From: an uncultured Polaribacter sp.
Lineage (GTDB): Bacteria; Bacteroidota; Bacteroidia; Flavobacteriales; Flavobacteriaceae
DNA: 41,700 nucleotides
Direction: 5' to 3'
Assembly (NCBI GenBank): GCA_913020555.1
Contig: CAJWAC010000012.1
Location: 1 to 41,700, forward strand
Shown: positions 27,578 to 36,874 of the stretch, piece by piece
Numbering within the stretch: position 1 is the first letter of the stretch
Layout of the letters: every line of letters begins with the position of its first letter
Made by a program: the position numbers and the translations under genes
Notes under the pieces: model-generated
Seen by the model: only the letters and a program-made list of their open reading frames with translations
The model's database searches: none
Told to the model about the DNA's origin: nothing

Positions 27578-29833
27578 CTACTTAATTTTAAATCGTAATC
27601 CTGTATAAATTGCACGTCCAAAAATAGGTGCATATACTATTGTAGTATCAAAATTTGAACCAAAAGGATTATCACTACCTAATATAGGATTATTTTGCTG
27701 AACATTGGTTAAATTTTCTCCTCCAAAATAAACTTCAAACTTATCTGAAAAGACTTTAGTTACTTGCGAATTTAATAATTGAAAAGGATTTGAATATTCA
27801 GGTAATTGATATTCAATAGGATTTGAACCCGTATTTGGCAAACGTTGTTTTCCAATATTATTAAAAGTTATATCAAATCTCCATTGACTATCATTTTCTT
27901 GTTTTTCTGTTTCGTAAGAAAGATTTACGAAAAATCTATCTTTTGGCTGAATTGGCTTTTGCAAATTTCCTTCTGTGTAATCTACTGTAATATCAAAATA
28001 CTTGTAAGCTGTTCTTAGGTTAAAGTTTTTTGCCAAGTTATAATTTACTTCAACCTGAAAACTATTTGCTATACTTTTCCCGTCTAAATTATAAAAAGAG
28101 ACTTCCTGTGGATTTTCCCAATCTACAATTACTTGGTTCTGGAAATTAGTTTGATAAAAATCAAAAGTAACATCACCTTTATTTTCAAATAAATTGAACT
28201 TTTGCGAATAAGAAACGCCGTAATTCCAAGCAATTTCAGGATTCAATCCATAGATATTACCACCAACATCATCAATATTAATTTGTCTGGAGCTTGCAAA
28301 TAATTGTTGATTTTCTGCAAAAATATTACCACTTCGTTTTCCTCTACCTGCTGATGCTCTTAGAACTCCTTTTTCCCAAGGAACATAACGCAAATGCAAA
28401 CGTGGCGTAATAAAAGTACCCAATAAATTGTGTGTATCAATTCGTAATCCGGCTGTTAAACTAAAATCTTCTAAATTATCAAAAGCATATTCAAAAAATG
28501 CACCTAATGAATTCTCATTTCTATCAAATTTTCTATTGAAATTTCTTGCTATTGCTAATTCATCATATTTATCATAAGTAAAAGATAAACCTGTTTTAAA
28601 TTTGGTTCTTGTATCTCCAATTATCGAATTAAAAATGAAGTTAGAATACAAACTTTGATGCTGAATATCATAAGAGTTTAATCCAAAATAAGAATCTTGT
28701 TGATGATTGCTATAAGCCATTTGAAATCCTAAACTTTGGTAAGGAATCTCTGGAAAAACATAGCCTAATTTTCCAGAAATATCAAAACGATTCGTATCAA
28801 TCTCACTTCCCCAATTATTAGTAGTTCCTTTATCTATATCAGGATTAAAATCTAGTTCTCCCGTTTGTTTTTCATCATTCATGAAACGAACATTTATAAA
28901 ACTTACCCAGCCTTTTTCTGCATCTGTAAATTGCCATCTGTTCATAATATTAATTTGATTCGCTAACGGATTATCTAAAAAATTATCATTATTTCTATCA
29001 AACTTTTGCCCCCTGTAATTCCCATGAATATACAATCCGGTTTGCCATTTATCAGAAACTCGTTGGTTAAAATGTGTATTCAACTCTAATCTACCCATTT
29101 GAGAACCATAAGCATTTACAAAGAATTTATTATCTGTAAAAGGTTTTACCAATTCAGCATTTATTTGACCAGAAATACTTTCAAATCCATTTACCACAGA
29201 GCCTGCACCTTTACTTATTTGAATACTTTCTACCCACGTTCCTGGAGTAAATGTCATTCCGAAAACTTGGCTTGCTCCTCTTACAGAAGGAATATTTTCT
29301 TGTGTAATTAATAAATAAGGACTTTGCAAACCCAACATTTCAATCTGTCTTGCGCCCGTCAAAGCATCAGAAAAACTAATATCTATAGACGGGTTTGTTT
29401 CAAAACTTTCAGCTAAATTACAGCAAGCGGCCTTCAATAACTCTTCTTGATTTACAGTGAAAGCATTCACAGTTGATAAAAAGGACCTTTGTATTGATTT
29501 ACGTTTACTTTTTACTGTAATTTCCTCTAAATTATTTTCTGGTGTTATAAAATGATGTAGAGGCTCTAAATTATTAATAATAATCGTATCAGTCTTGTAA
29601 CCAATATAATTTACTATTAACTTTTTATAAGTTGATTTATAATCAATTGTAAACCAACCTTTTTTGTTGGTTATTGCACTCACGCTTGTATTTAGCCAAT
29701 GCACACTTGCCCCCTCAACACCTAAATTATCTTTTGGATTATTTTTATCCATAATCATCCCTTTAAAAGTAGTTTGAGAAAAGATCAGGATTGGCATAAA
29801 TAGCAATAAACTATTTATAATATATTTTTTCAT
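27578..29833 (-). CDS. TonB-dependent outer-membrane receptor, probable metal-linked
   Basis: A 751-residue receptor: signal peptide (1-19, LIFSQ), an N-terminal CarboxypepD_reg domain (~22-105, GASVHWLNTSVSAITNKKG), the TonB plug (~120-230, with EEITVKSKRKS before it and VESIQISKGAGSVVNGFES at its end) and a 22-strand-type barrel ending in aromatic RAIYTGLRFKIK. An unusual Cys-Cys pair (KAACCNLAESFETNPSIDI) is in the plug, in a spot I associate with receptors next to metal-binding proteins. It imports an unknown ligand with TonB energy. Neighbours are an HYC_CC_PP protein 76 bp upstream and an HMA protein downstream, pointing to copper or a metal complex. Confidence 0.87.
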   Translation of the reverse strand: MKKYIINSLLLFMPILIFSQTTFKGMIMDKNNPKDNLGVEGASVHWLNTSVSAITNKKGWFTIDYKSTYKKLIVNYIGYKTDTIIINNLEPLHHFITPENNLEEITVKSKRKSIQRSFLSTVNAFTVNQEELLKAACCNLAESFETNPSIDISFSDALTGARQIEMLGLQSPYLLITQENIPSVRGASQVFGMTFTPGTWVESIQISKGAGSVVNGFESISGQINAELVKPFTDNKFFVNAYGSQMGRLELNTHFNQRVSDKWQTGLYIHGNYRGQKFDRNNDNFLDNPLANQINIMNRWQFTDAEKGWVSFINVRFMNDEKQTGELDFNPDIDKGTTNNWGSEIDTNRFDISGKLGYVFPEIPYQSLGFQMAYSNHQQDSYFGLNSYDIQHQSLYSNFIFNSIIGDTRTKFKTGLSFTYDKYDELAIARNFNRKFDRNENSLGAFFEYAFDNLEDFSLTAGLRIDTHNLLGTFITPRLHLRYVPWEKGVLRASAGRGKRSGNIFAENQQLFASSRQINIDDVGGNIYGLNPEIAWNYGVSYSQKFNLFENKGDVTFDFYQTNFQNQVIVDWENPQEVSFYNLDGKSIANSFQVEVNYNLAKNFNLRTAYKYFDITVDYTEGNLQKPIQPKDRFFVNLSYETEKQENDSQWRFDITFNNIGKQRLPNTGSNPIEYQLPEYSNPFQLLNSQVTKVFSDKFEVYFGGENLTNVQQNNPILGSDNPFGSNFDTTIVYAPIFGRAIYTGLRFKIK

Positions 29834-29908
29834 TTTATTATTGATTTTAAATTTAAACTAGAAGCTAATCACCTACAAAGGAGATTAATCATTGTTAAAC
29901 TTCAAAAA

Positions 29909-30313
29909 TCAAATTAAAAAGGACTGATAAATAATCTGGTAATTCTGACGAATTTCAGGTGGCGGAAAAACTTTACGGAGACCATTTTTAGGATAGCTTT
30001 CTAAAAATAACTCTTTGTACGCAAATAAGAAAGCCATTAAAAACTGCTGGTTATTCAGCGTAATATTTTCACCCGAAGATAATTGTAATTCATCTTGGCC
30101 TTCAAATTGATGGGTTTCATCTTTGCAACAATTTTTCTTTACAACTTTATTAGAGGTATTCATTTTCATAGAACAACAGTGAGTAACACCTGTAAATGAA
30201 ATATCAACTAAAAAATCTCCGCAGTAATGCTTTTGAATAGTAAAAGACAATGTAGAGAATAACACTAAAAGTGCTAGGGCTGAAGCTGTTATTTTATTTA
30301 AAAATTGTTTCAT
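29909..30313 (-). CDS. HYC_CC_PP-type cysteine-rich exported protein
   Basis: From the ATG at 30313, 134 residues: a hydrophobic signal peptide (~8-25), then His29-Tyr30-Cys31, Cys46-Cys47 (THCCSMKM), Cys62-Cys63 (KNCCKD), and a late PPP (KVFPPPEIR). This H-Y-C / CC / PP pattern is that of the small Bacteroidota HYC_CC_PP family, whose members occur beside TonB receptors and copper-related genes. Cys, His and Met residues (CCSMKMN) suit soft-metal binding. The frame runs on to a TTG at 30325, but that codon overlaps a -7 element, so the ATG is preferred. First gene of the minus-strand cassette with the receptor and the HMA protein. Confidence 0.75.
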   Translation of the reverse strand: MKQFLNKITASALALLVLFSTLSFTIQKHYCGDFLVDISFTGVTHCCSMKMNTSNKVVKKNCCKDETHQFEGQDELQLSSGENITLNNQQFLMAFLFAYKELFLESYPKNGLRKVFPPPEIRQNYQIIYQSFLI

Positions 30314-30319
30314 TGTTCC

Positions 30320-30351
30320 TTGCAAATTTACAATAAGATAATTTAACTTTG
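30320..30351 (+). promoter_or_regulatory. Promoter of the GAF-domain gene
   Basis: TTG at 30320-30322, 21 bp, then TAACTTTG at 30344-30351 match the TTG-N19-21-TAnnTTTG pattern. The element lies ~69 bp upstream of the GAF gene ATG and overlaps the divergent -7 element of the HYC gene. Confidence 0.6.
30323..30330 (-). promoter_or_regulatory. -7 element of the HYC_CC_PP-TonB-HMA cassette
   Basis: TAAATTTG on the minus strand matches TAnnTTTG, ~10 bp before the ATG at 30313. No clear -33 TTG. It overlaps the -33 region of the divergent GAF promoter. Confidence 0.4.
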
Positions 30352-30419
30352 TGTTAAATTTTTTTTGTTAGTTTTTTGGTTGAAAACGATTAATTAACAA
30401 AAAAATAGATTTAGTAATT

Positions 30420-30872
30420 ATGGATGTAGCTGCTCTAAAAATAGAGATCGATAAGATTATCAAAAAGAACTTTTCAAAAGAAGAAACATTACAAAGTATT
30501 TGTGATTATTTAGAAAAACAAATTTCTTATTACGATTGGGTTGGGTTCTATTTTAAAAATGGAGATAAAAATGAGCTTAAATTAGCACAATATACAGGTG
30601 AAGAAACAGAACATACCATCATACCTTTTGGAAAAGGTATTTGTGGACAAGTAGCTGTAAGCAATGAAAACTTTGTAGTACAAGATGTTTCTGAACAAGA
30701 CAATTATATTTCTTGTGGTTGGAAGGTGAAATCTGAAATTGTAATTCCAATTTTTGTTGATGGAGAAAATATTGGTCAAATTGATATAGATTCTCATACA
30801 GCAAACATATTTACGAATAATGACACTATTTTATTAGAATATATTTGCAAAGAAATTACTACTATTCTTTAA
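30420..30872 (+). CDS. GAF-domain protein, free methionine-(R)-sulfoxide reductase-like
   Basis: A 150-residue single GAF domain. The core IPFGKGICGQVAV and the following ISCGWKVKSEIVIPIFVDG match the fRMsr (YebR/MsrC) family, which reduces free methionine-R-sulfoxide. In fRMsr three cysteines matter, corresponding to E. coli Cys84, Cys94 and Cys118. Here Cys75 and Cys99 keep the 24-residue spacing of the last two, but the position 10 before Cys75 is His65, not Cys. The catalytic Cys99 is thus kept and one resolving Cys is lost. Cytoplasmic, alone in its transcription unit, with a good promoter upstream. Confidence 0.8.
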   Translation: MDVAALKIEIDKIIKKNFSKEETLQSICDYLEKQISYYDWVGFYFKNGDKNELKLAQYTGEETEHTIIPFGKGICGQVAVSNENFVVQDVSEQDNYISCGWKVKSEIVIPIFVDGENIGQIDIDSHTANIFTNNDTILLEYICKEITTIL

Positions 30873-30961
30873 TTTTTAAAGACAAAAAAGTTCTAAATAT
30901 GGCCATTTTTTAGAAACAACCTTTTTGTTAATTACTAACTGTTTTTGTTACTATCTTTTTA

Positions 30962-30992
30962 TTGTCTTTTCTTTAATGATTGTGTAGTTTTG
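30962..30992 (+). promoter_or_regulatory. Promoter of purH
   Basis: TTG at 30962-30964, 20 bp, then TAGTTTTG at 30985-30992: a textbook Bacteroidota promoter. It lies 23 bp before the ATG at 31016 and overlaps the in-frame upstream extension, which supports that start. Confidence 0.7.
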
Positions 30993-31015
30993 CCTACTTA
31001 ACAACACAACAAAAA

Positions 31016-32542
31016 ATGAGCACTTCAAAAACAATTAAATCCGCTTTAATTTCTGTATTTCATAAAGATGGATTAGCACCAATAGTTGAAAAATTAAATG
31101 ATTTAGATGTTACTATTTATTCCACAGGAGGAACAGAAAAGTTCATTAAAGAATTAGGAATAAACGTAGTTCCTGTTGAAGATGTAACTTCATATCCATC
31201 AATTTTAGGAGGAAGAGTAAAAACGTTGCATCCAAAGGTTTTTGGAGGTATTTTAAATAGACAAGATCACGAAGGAGATATTGCAGAAATGCAGGAATAT
31301 GAAATTCCACAAATTGATTTAGTAATTGTTGATTTGTATCCATTTGAAAAAACAGTTGCCTCTGGTGCACCAGAACAAGACATTGTTGAGAAAATTGACA
31401 TTGGAGGTATTTCTTTAATTAGAGCTTCTGCTAAAAATTTCAAGGACACTTTTACCGTTTCTTCTATGGAGCAGTATGATGAATTTTTAGAAATTTTATC
31501 AGAAAAAAATGGAGAAACTTCAATTGAACAAAGAAAGAAATTTGCTGCAAAATCTTTCAATATTTCATCTCATTATGATACTGCAATTTTTAACTATTTT
31601 AATGAAGATGAAACGGTTTACAAAGCAAGTGAGCAAACTTCTAAAGTATTACGTTATGGCGAAAACCCTCACCAAAAAGGATATTTCTTTGGTGATTTAG
31701 ATGCGATGTTTGATAAATTACACGGTAAAGAGTTGAGCTACAATAATTTATTAGATGTTGATGCTGCTGTAAATTTAATGAATGAATTTATGGGCGAAGC
31801 TCCAACTTTTGCTGTTTTAAAACACAATAATGCTTGTGGTTTTGCACAAAGAACAACAATAAAGCAAGCTTATATTGATGCTTTAGCAGGAGATCCTGTT
31901 TCCGCTTTTGGCGGCGTTTTAATAGCCAATACAGAAATTGATGCAGCAACTGCAGAAGAAATTCATAAATTATTTTGTGAAGTTGTTATTGCCCCAAGTT
32001 ATACTGTTGAAGCTTTATCAATATTGAAAGGAAAGAAAAATAGAGTTTTATTAATTCAGAAAACTACACAGTTACCAAATCAAAATGTAAGAACAGCATT
32101 AAATGGTTTGTTAGTGCAAGATAAAGATGCAAAAACAGATACAATTACTGATTTAAAATATGTTACTGATTCAAAACCATCAGAAAGTGAAATAAGTGAT
32201 TTATTATTTGCTTCTAAAATTTGTAAACACACAAAATCAAATACAATTGTTTTCACTAAAAACAACCAGCTGTTAGCAAGTGGAACAGGACAAACAAGTA
32301 GAGTTGATGCTTTAAGACAAGCTATTGAAAAAGCAACCAGTTTTGGTTTTGATTTAAATGGAGCAGTTATGGCAAGTGATGCATTTTTCCCATTTCCAGA
32401 TTGTGTTGAAATTGCTGATAAGGCAGGAATTAAAAGTGTTATACAACCTGGAGGCTCTATAAAAGATCAATTAAGTATAGACTATTGCAACGCCAATAAT
32501 ATTTCTATGGTAATGACTGGAACAAGACATTTTAAACATTAA
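31016..32542 (+). CDS. purH: Bifunctional AICAR transformylase / IMP cyclohydrolase
   Basis: A 508-residue enzyme for the last two steps of purine synthesis. The N-terminal MGS-like IMP cyclohydrolase domain (~5-190) has STGGTEKFIKEL, DLYPFEKTV and IDIGGISLIRASAKN. The AICARFT domain (~195-508) has LRYGENPHQKGYF, the catalytic Lys-His in VLKHNNACGF (~267-273) and the ending DYCNANNISMVMTGTRHFKH. The open frame begins further upstream at 30980, but that part overlaps a strong promoter and adds a non-conserved leader; the ATG at 31016 gives the usual MSTSKTIKSALISV start. Upstream of the mreB operon but with its own promoter. Confidence 0.95.
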   Translation: MSTSKTIKSALISVFHKDGLAPIVEKLNDLDVTIYSTGGTEKFIKELGINVVPVEDVTSYPSILGGRVKTLHPKVFGGILNRQDHEGDIAEMQEYEIPQIDLVIVDLYPFEKTVASGAPEQDIVEKIDIGGISLIRASAKNFKDTFTVSSMEQYDEFLEILSEKNGETSIEQRKKFAAKSFNISSHYDTAIFNYFNEDETVYKASEQTSKVLRYGENPHQKGYFFGDLDAMFDKLHGKELSYNNLLDVDAAVNLMNEFMGEAPTFAVLKHNNACGFAQRTTIKQAYIDALAGDPVSAFGGVLIANTEIDAATAEEIHKLFCEVVIAPSYTVEALSILKGKKNRVLLIQKTTQLPNQNVRTALNGLLVQDKDAKTDTITDLKYVTDSKPSESEISDLLFASKICKHTKSNTIVFTKNNQLLASGTGQTSRVDALRQAIEKATSFGFDLNGAVMASDAFFPFPDCVEIADKAGIKSVIQPGGSIKDQLSIDYCNANNISMVMTGTRHFKH

Positions 32543-32573
32543 TAAAATTCACATTTTTACCAATTAATTTTAG

Positions 32574-32581
32574 TAAATTTG
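32574..32581 (+). promoter_or_regulatory. -7 element upstream of mreB
   Basis: TAAATTTG matches TAnnTTTG, ~34 bp before the mreB ATG, within the short purH-mreB gap. No TTG at the expected -33 position. Confidence 0.45.
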
Positions 32582-32615
32582 TAAGAATACACACTTCAAA
32601 ACTAGAAAATTATTT

Positions 32616-33644
32616 ATGGGTTTTTTTGATTTTATGACGGAAGATATTGCGATTGATTTAGGAACCGCAAATACGTTAATAATCCACAACGGCAAAGTTG
32701 TTATTGACAGTCCATCAATTGTTGCTAGGAACAGAGTTACTGGCAAAATAATTGCGATTGGTCAAGAGGCTAACTTAATGCAAGGAAAAACTCATGAAAA
32801 CATTAAAACTATTCGCCCTTTAAAAGACGGAGTTATTGCAGATTTTCAAGCCTCAGAAGAGATGATTAAGGAATTTGTTAAGAAGATTCCATCAATTAAA
32901 AAGAAATTATTTCCACCAGCGTTAAGAATGGTTATTTGCATTCCTTCAGGAATTACAGAAGTTGAAAAACGTGCTGTAAAAGATTCCGCAAAACACATGA
33001 ATGCTAAAGAAATATATCTAATTTATGAACCAATGGCTGCTGCAATTGGTGTGGGTATAGATATCATGGAACCTAAAGGCAACATGATTATTGATATAGG
33101 TGGTGGTACAACAGAAATTGCTGTAATTGCGTTAGGAGGAATTGTTTGCGACCAATCTGTAAAAGTGGCCGGTGATTTATTTACTAGTGATATTATGTAT
33201 TACATGCGCACGCAACACAACTTACATGTTGGTGAATCAACAGCTGAAAAAATTAAAATTCAAATTGGCGCTGCCACTGAAGACCTAGATACGCCTCCTG
33301 ACGAAATGTTAGTTCAAGGTAGAGATTTATTAAGTGGTAAACCTAAACAAGTTCAGGTCTCTTTTAGAGAAATTGCAAAAGCTTTAGACAAATCTATTCT
33401 TAGAATAGAGGACGCTGTTATGGAAACACTTTCTAAAACTCCTCCAGAATTAGCTGCAGATATTTACAATACAGGAATTTATTTAGCGGGTGGAGGCTCT
33501 ATGCTAAGAGGTTTAGATAAACGTTTATCACGTAAAACAGATTTACCCGTTTATGTTACTGAAGACCCTTTGAGAGCTGTTGTTCGTGGAACTGGAATCG
33601 CTTTAAAAGAACTTAACAAATATAAGAATGTTCTAATGAACTAG
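32616..33644 (+). CDS. mreB: Rod shape-determining protein MreB
   Basis: A 342-residue bacterial actin. The phosphate loops are visible (IAIDLGTANTLI near residue 11, IDIGGGTTEIAVIALGG near 160, YLAGGGSMLRGLD near 290), with the CIPSGITEVEKRAVKDSA segment between. It polymerises at the inner membrane and guides elongasome movement. It heads mreB-mreC-mreD-PBP2-rodA, with 20 bp to mreC. Length is normal. Confidence 0.97.
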   Translation: MGFFDFMTEDIAIDLGTANTLIIHNGKVVIDSPSIVARNRVTGKIIAIGQEANLMQGKTHENIKTIRPLKDGVIADFQASEEMIKEFVKKIPSIKKKLFPPALRMVICIPSGITEVEKRAVKDSAKHMNAKEIYLIYEPMAAAIGVGIDIMEPKGNMIIDIGGGTTEIAVIALGGIVCDQSVKVAGDLFTSDIMYYMRTQHNLHVGESTAEKIKIQIGAATEDLDTPPDEMLVQGRDLLSGKPKQVQVSFREIAKALDKSILRIEDAVMETLSKTPPELAADIYNTGIYLAGGGSMLRGLDKRLSRKTDLPVYVTEDPLRAVVRGTGIALKELNKYKNVLMN

Positions 33645-33664
33645 CTTTTTTTTAAGTTTTAACA

Positions 33665-34489
33665 ATGCAACAACTCATTTACTTTTTTCAGAAGTTTAAA
33701 TACTTTCTGTTTTTTTTATTGTTAGCATTTATATCACTTGCACTAACATTTAATAATCTTGAGTTTCATAAAAGCAAATTTGTAAATTCAGCAAATTATT
33801 TTACTGGCGGATTATATTTAAAGGCAAATAATATCTCTGAATATGTGGGATTAAAGTCTGAAAATAAACTTTTAGCTGAAGAAAATACCCGATTAAAAAA
33901 TATCATAGAAAATAATAAAAGTATTATTTACACTATTGATTCTACAGTTGTTGATTCAATAAAATATCATCAAAAATATACCTTTACAGCTGCAAAAATT
34001 ATAAACAATAATTATGCAAAAAAATTTAATTTCTTAACCATTAACAAAGGCGAAAATCAAGGAATTGAAAGAGAAATGGCGGTTGTAAATAGCATGGGTA
34101 TTATTGGTATTACAGATAATACGACTGAAAGTTATGCTAGAGTACAATCTATACTAAATAGAAATAGTAAAATAAATGCTCGTTTAAGAAATACCAACTA
34201 TTTTGGAACATTGGGTTGGGATGGTTTAAATTATAATACTGTGCAACTTTCAGACATACCAAGGCAAGCTCCCTTAAAAATTGGAGATACCATAGAAACT
34301 GGCGGGAAATCTACCATTTTTCCGGAAGGAATTTTAATTGGTACCATATCCAAAATTAATAAAGGAAACACCGCAGAAAACATGGTTTATGTAAAACTTT
34401 TTAATGATATGAGTAATCTAGGATATGTTTACGTTGTTAAAAACTTAGATAAAGACGAAATAAAGCTGTTAGAAAATCCAAATGAATAA
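33665..34489 (+). CDS. mreC: Rod shape-determining protein MreC
   Basis: A 274-residue protein with one N-terminal transmembrane helix (~13-30), a periplasmic coiled coil (~60-90, SENKLLAEENTRLKNIIENN) and two beta-barrel-like subdomains (~110-265) including the NKGENQGIEREMAVVNSMGIIG and QSILNRNSKINARL motifs of MreC. It links MreB to PBP2 in the periplasm. Its stop overlaps mreD by 8 bp. Confidence 0.93.
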   Translation: MQQLIYFFQKFKYFLFFLLLAFISLALTFNNLEFHKSKFVNSANYFTGGLYLKANNISEYVGLKSENKLLAEENTRLKNIIENNKSIIYTIDSTVVDSIKYHQKYTFTAAKIINNNYAKKFNFLTINKGENQGIEREMAVVNSMGIIGITDNTTESYARVQSILNRNSKINARLRNTNYFGTLGWDGLNYNTVQLSDIPRQAPLKIGDTIETGGKSTIFPEGILIGTISKINKGNTAENMVYVKLFNDMSNLGYVYVVKNLDKDEIKLLENPNE

Positions 34490-34985
34490 ACCCTTAAATA
34501 TATTATTCCTATTTCTATCATTGCTATTCTTGCAGATTTTTGTGTTTAATAATATTTCTTTTTTAGGATTTATAAATCCCTACATATACATCATTTTTGT
34601 ATTTCTGTATCCTTTAAAAGAAAATAGAATTCCTTTTCTTCTTTATGCTTTTTTATTAGGTTTAATCATAGATTTTTTTTCTGATTCTGGAGGTATTCAT
34701 GCATTTTCAATTTTATGTATTGCCTATTTAAGATTATTTTTTGTTAGATTATTTTTTAGAAAAGTAGTAACGGATTACCCTTTTTTCAAGTTAAAATCAG
34801 AGTCTTTTGGTAAAACTTTTAACTATGTTGTAACTTTAACTTTAATTCATCATCTAATTTACTTCTCTTTAGCTAATTTTAGTTTTAATAATATTTCTAA
34901 TGTATTTTTAAATACAATTTATTCTAGTATTTTTACGTTATTACTTTATTTTTTAGGAACTTACATTTTTACCAATAGCAAATAA
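34482..34985 (+). CDS. mreD: Rod shape-determining protein MreD
   Basis: A 167-residue polytopic inner-membrane protein with about five hydrophobic helices. The short motifs GFINPYIYIIFVFLYPLK and LGLIIDFFSDSGGIHAFS are typical of Bacteroidota MreD. It overlaps mreC by 8 bp at its start and shares one base with the PBP2 ATG at its end (TAATG), so three genes are translationally coupled. Very rich in Phe, Ile and Leu. Confidence 0.92.
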   Translation: MNKPLNILFLFLSLLFLQIFVFNNISFLGFINPYIYIIFVFLYPLKENRIPFLLYAFLLGLIIDFFSDSGGIHAFSILCIAYLRLFFVRLFFRKVVTDYPFFKLKSESFGKTFNYVVTLTLIHHLIYFSLANFSFNNISNVFLNTIYSSIFTLLLYFLGTYIFTNSK

Positions 34986-36874
34986 TGCAAAGAAGCTTTT
35001 TACTTTATTTTTTAATCAGTTTAGTTGGATTAATTTTTATTGGACGTTTGTTTCAATTGCAAATTATAAAGCACGAAAGTTATGACCCGATTCATAATGC
35101 TGCTGTAAAAATCATGTATGATTATCCTGAACGTGGTTATGTATATGATAGAAATGGAAAGTTATTGGTAGCAAACCAGGTTTCTTATGATGTAATGATT
35201 CAACCGAATCAAGTTAAACCATTAGATACTTTAGAATTTTGTAGATTATTAAAAATTGATAAAAAGGAATTCTTAAAGAAATTTAAAAAAGCAGAAAAAT
35301 ATGCTTCATATTTACCTTCGGTTTTCCTAAAACAACTTGCTAAAGAAGATTTTGCATTTCTACAAGAAAAACTCCATAAATACACAGGTTTTTTCATTCA
35401 AAAAAGAATCATTAGAGATTATCCAATTAAAGCCGCGTCTAATGTTTTAGGTTATATTGGCGAGGTAAATGAAGAGAAAGCAAGAAAAAATGACTATTAC
35501 GAACAAGGGGAGTTAGAAGGTAAAGATGGTATAGAAAGACAATACGAAAACGTATTGAGAGGAAGAAAAGGTAAAAAATATCTGCATAGAAATCGTTTTA
35601 ATAAAGTTACAGGAGCCTTTAAAGGAGGCAGTAAAGATACTCTAGCAAAAAACGGAAAAGACCTTGAACTTACATTGGATATAGATTTACAAGTTTATGC
35701 TCAGAAACTAATGAATGGTAAACGTGGCGGAATTGTTGCTTTAGAACCTTCTACTGGAGAAATTTTAGCACTTGTAACCGCCCCTTCTTATGACCCAAAT
35801 ATGTTAGTAGGAAGAAAACGATCTAAAAATTCACAAATTTTAATGAATAAGAATAATCCAGATAAACCCACTTATGACAGAGGTTTAATGGCCGCTTACC
35901 CACCCGGATCTCCTTTTAAAATGATGAATGCACTTATTGGTTTACAAGAAAAAGTAATCAATCCACAAAGTTCTTTTAGGTGCTATGGAGGTTACAGATA
36001 TGGAAATAGGAAAAGTGAATTCATGAAATGTCACTGTGATATTTATGGAAGTCCTATTAAATTGAAAACAGCAATTGCTAGATCTTGTAACAGTTATTTT
36101 TCAAATACCTACAAATTGATTGTTGAAAAAGATAATATGCCGTCTCAAGGCTTGAATAATTGGAATAAACATATATCTAGTTTTGGTCTTGGTAATTATT
36201 TAGGATACGATCTACCTGCAGGACAAAAAGGCTTAATTCCTGATGGAACTTATTATGATAAAAGGCTAAATTATCGCTGGAATGGTTCTTCAACAATTTC
36301 AAATGCTATAGGTCAAGGAGAAGTTTTAACAACACCTATTCAACTTGCCAATTTTACAGCAGCAATAGCAAATAGAGGATTTTTTTATACACCTCACATT
36401 GTTAAAAAAATCGATTCAACCTTTATAGATAATCCAAAATACACTACACTTAAGAGAACTTCAATAAATAAAGAACATTTTACACCTATTGTAGAAGCAA
36501 TGCATGAAGTTTTTAGAACAGGAACTGGAAAATACAGTCAAGTAAAAGGAATAGAAATTTGTGGTAAAACTGGAACAGCTGAGAATTTTATTATTATTGA
36601 AGGTAAAAAGAAACAATTAGATGATCATTCTATTTTAGTTGCTTTTGCCCCAAAGGACAATCCTAAAATAGCATTAGCTGTTTTTGTAGAAAATGGTGGA
36701 TATGGTTCAACAATCGCAGCTCCAATAACAAGTTTATTAATTGAAAAGTATATTAATGGTAAAATCTCAAAAAGAAATAAGTACCGAGAACTAAATATGA
36801 TCAACAAAAGCTTGCAGGATATTTACGATATCCAATATCCAAAACCTCAAGAACTTGCGTCAGGAACAAAATAA
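34985..36874 (+). CDS. mrdA: Penicillin-binding protein 2 (elongasome transpeptidase)
   Basis: A 629-residue class B PBP. One N-terminal transmembrane helix (~5-22), a pedestal/dimerisation domain (~35-230, PERGYVYDRNGKLLVANQVS, then GKDGIERQYENVLRG), and the transpeptidase domain with SxxK at ~309-312 (PPGSPFKMM), SxN in ARSCNSYFSN and KTG at ~527 (CGKTGTAEN). It cross-links peptidoglycan during side-wall growth, paired with the SEDS glycosyltransferase RodA whose gene follows. The SxxK motif reads S-P-F-K, where many homologues have S-T-F-K. Confidence 0.95.
   Translation: MQRSFLLYFLISLVGLIFIGRLFQLQIIKHESYDPIHNAAVKIMYDYPERGYVYDRNGKLLVANQVSYDVMIQPNQVKPLDTLEFCRLLKIDKKEFLKKFKKAEKYASYLPSVFLKQLAKEDFAFLQEKLHKYTGFFIQKRIIRDYPIKAASNVLGYIGEVNEEKARKNDYYEQGELEGKDGIERQYENVLRGRKGKKYLHRNRFNKVTGAFKGGSKDTLAKNGKDLELTLDIDLQVYAQKLMNGKRGGIVALEPSTGEILALVTAPSYDPNMLVGRKRSKNSQILMNKNNPDKPTYDRGLMAAYPPGSPFKMMNALIGLQEKVINPQSSFRCYGGYRYGNRKSEFMKCHCDIYGSPIKLKTAIARSCNSYFSNTYKLIVEKDNMPSQGLNNWNKHISSFGLGNYLGYDLPAGQKGLIPDGTYYDKRLNYRWNGSSTISNAIGQGEVLTTPIQLANFTAAIANRGFFYTPHIVKKIDSTFIDNPKYTTLKRTSINKEHFTPIVEAMHEVFRTGTGKYSQVKGIEICGKTGTAENFIIIEGKKKQLDDHSILVAFAPKDNPKIALAVFVENGGYGSTIAAPITSLLIEKYINGKISKRNKYRELNMINKSLQDIYDIQYPKPQELASGTK

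Noticed and set aside
30881-30930. Possible terminator after the GAF gene (CAAAAAAGTTCTAAA with a partial match downstream)
   Set aside because: The stem has a 5-nt bulge and is mostly A-T pairs; too weak to list.
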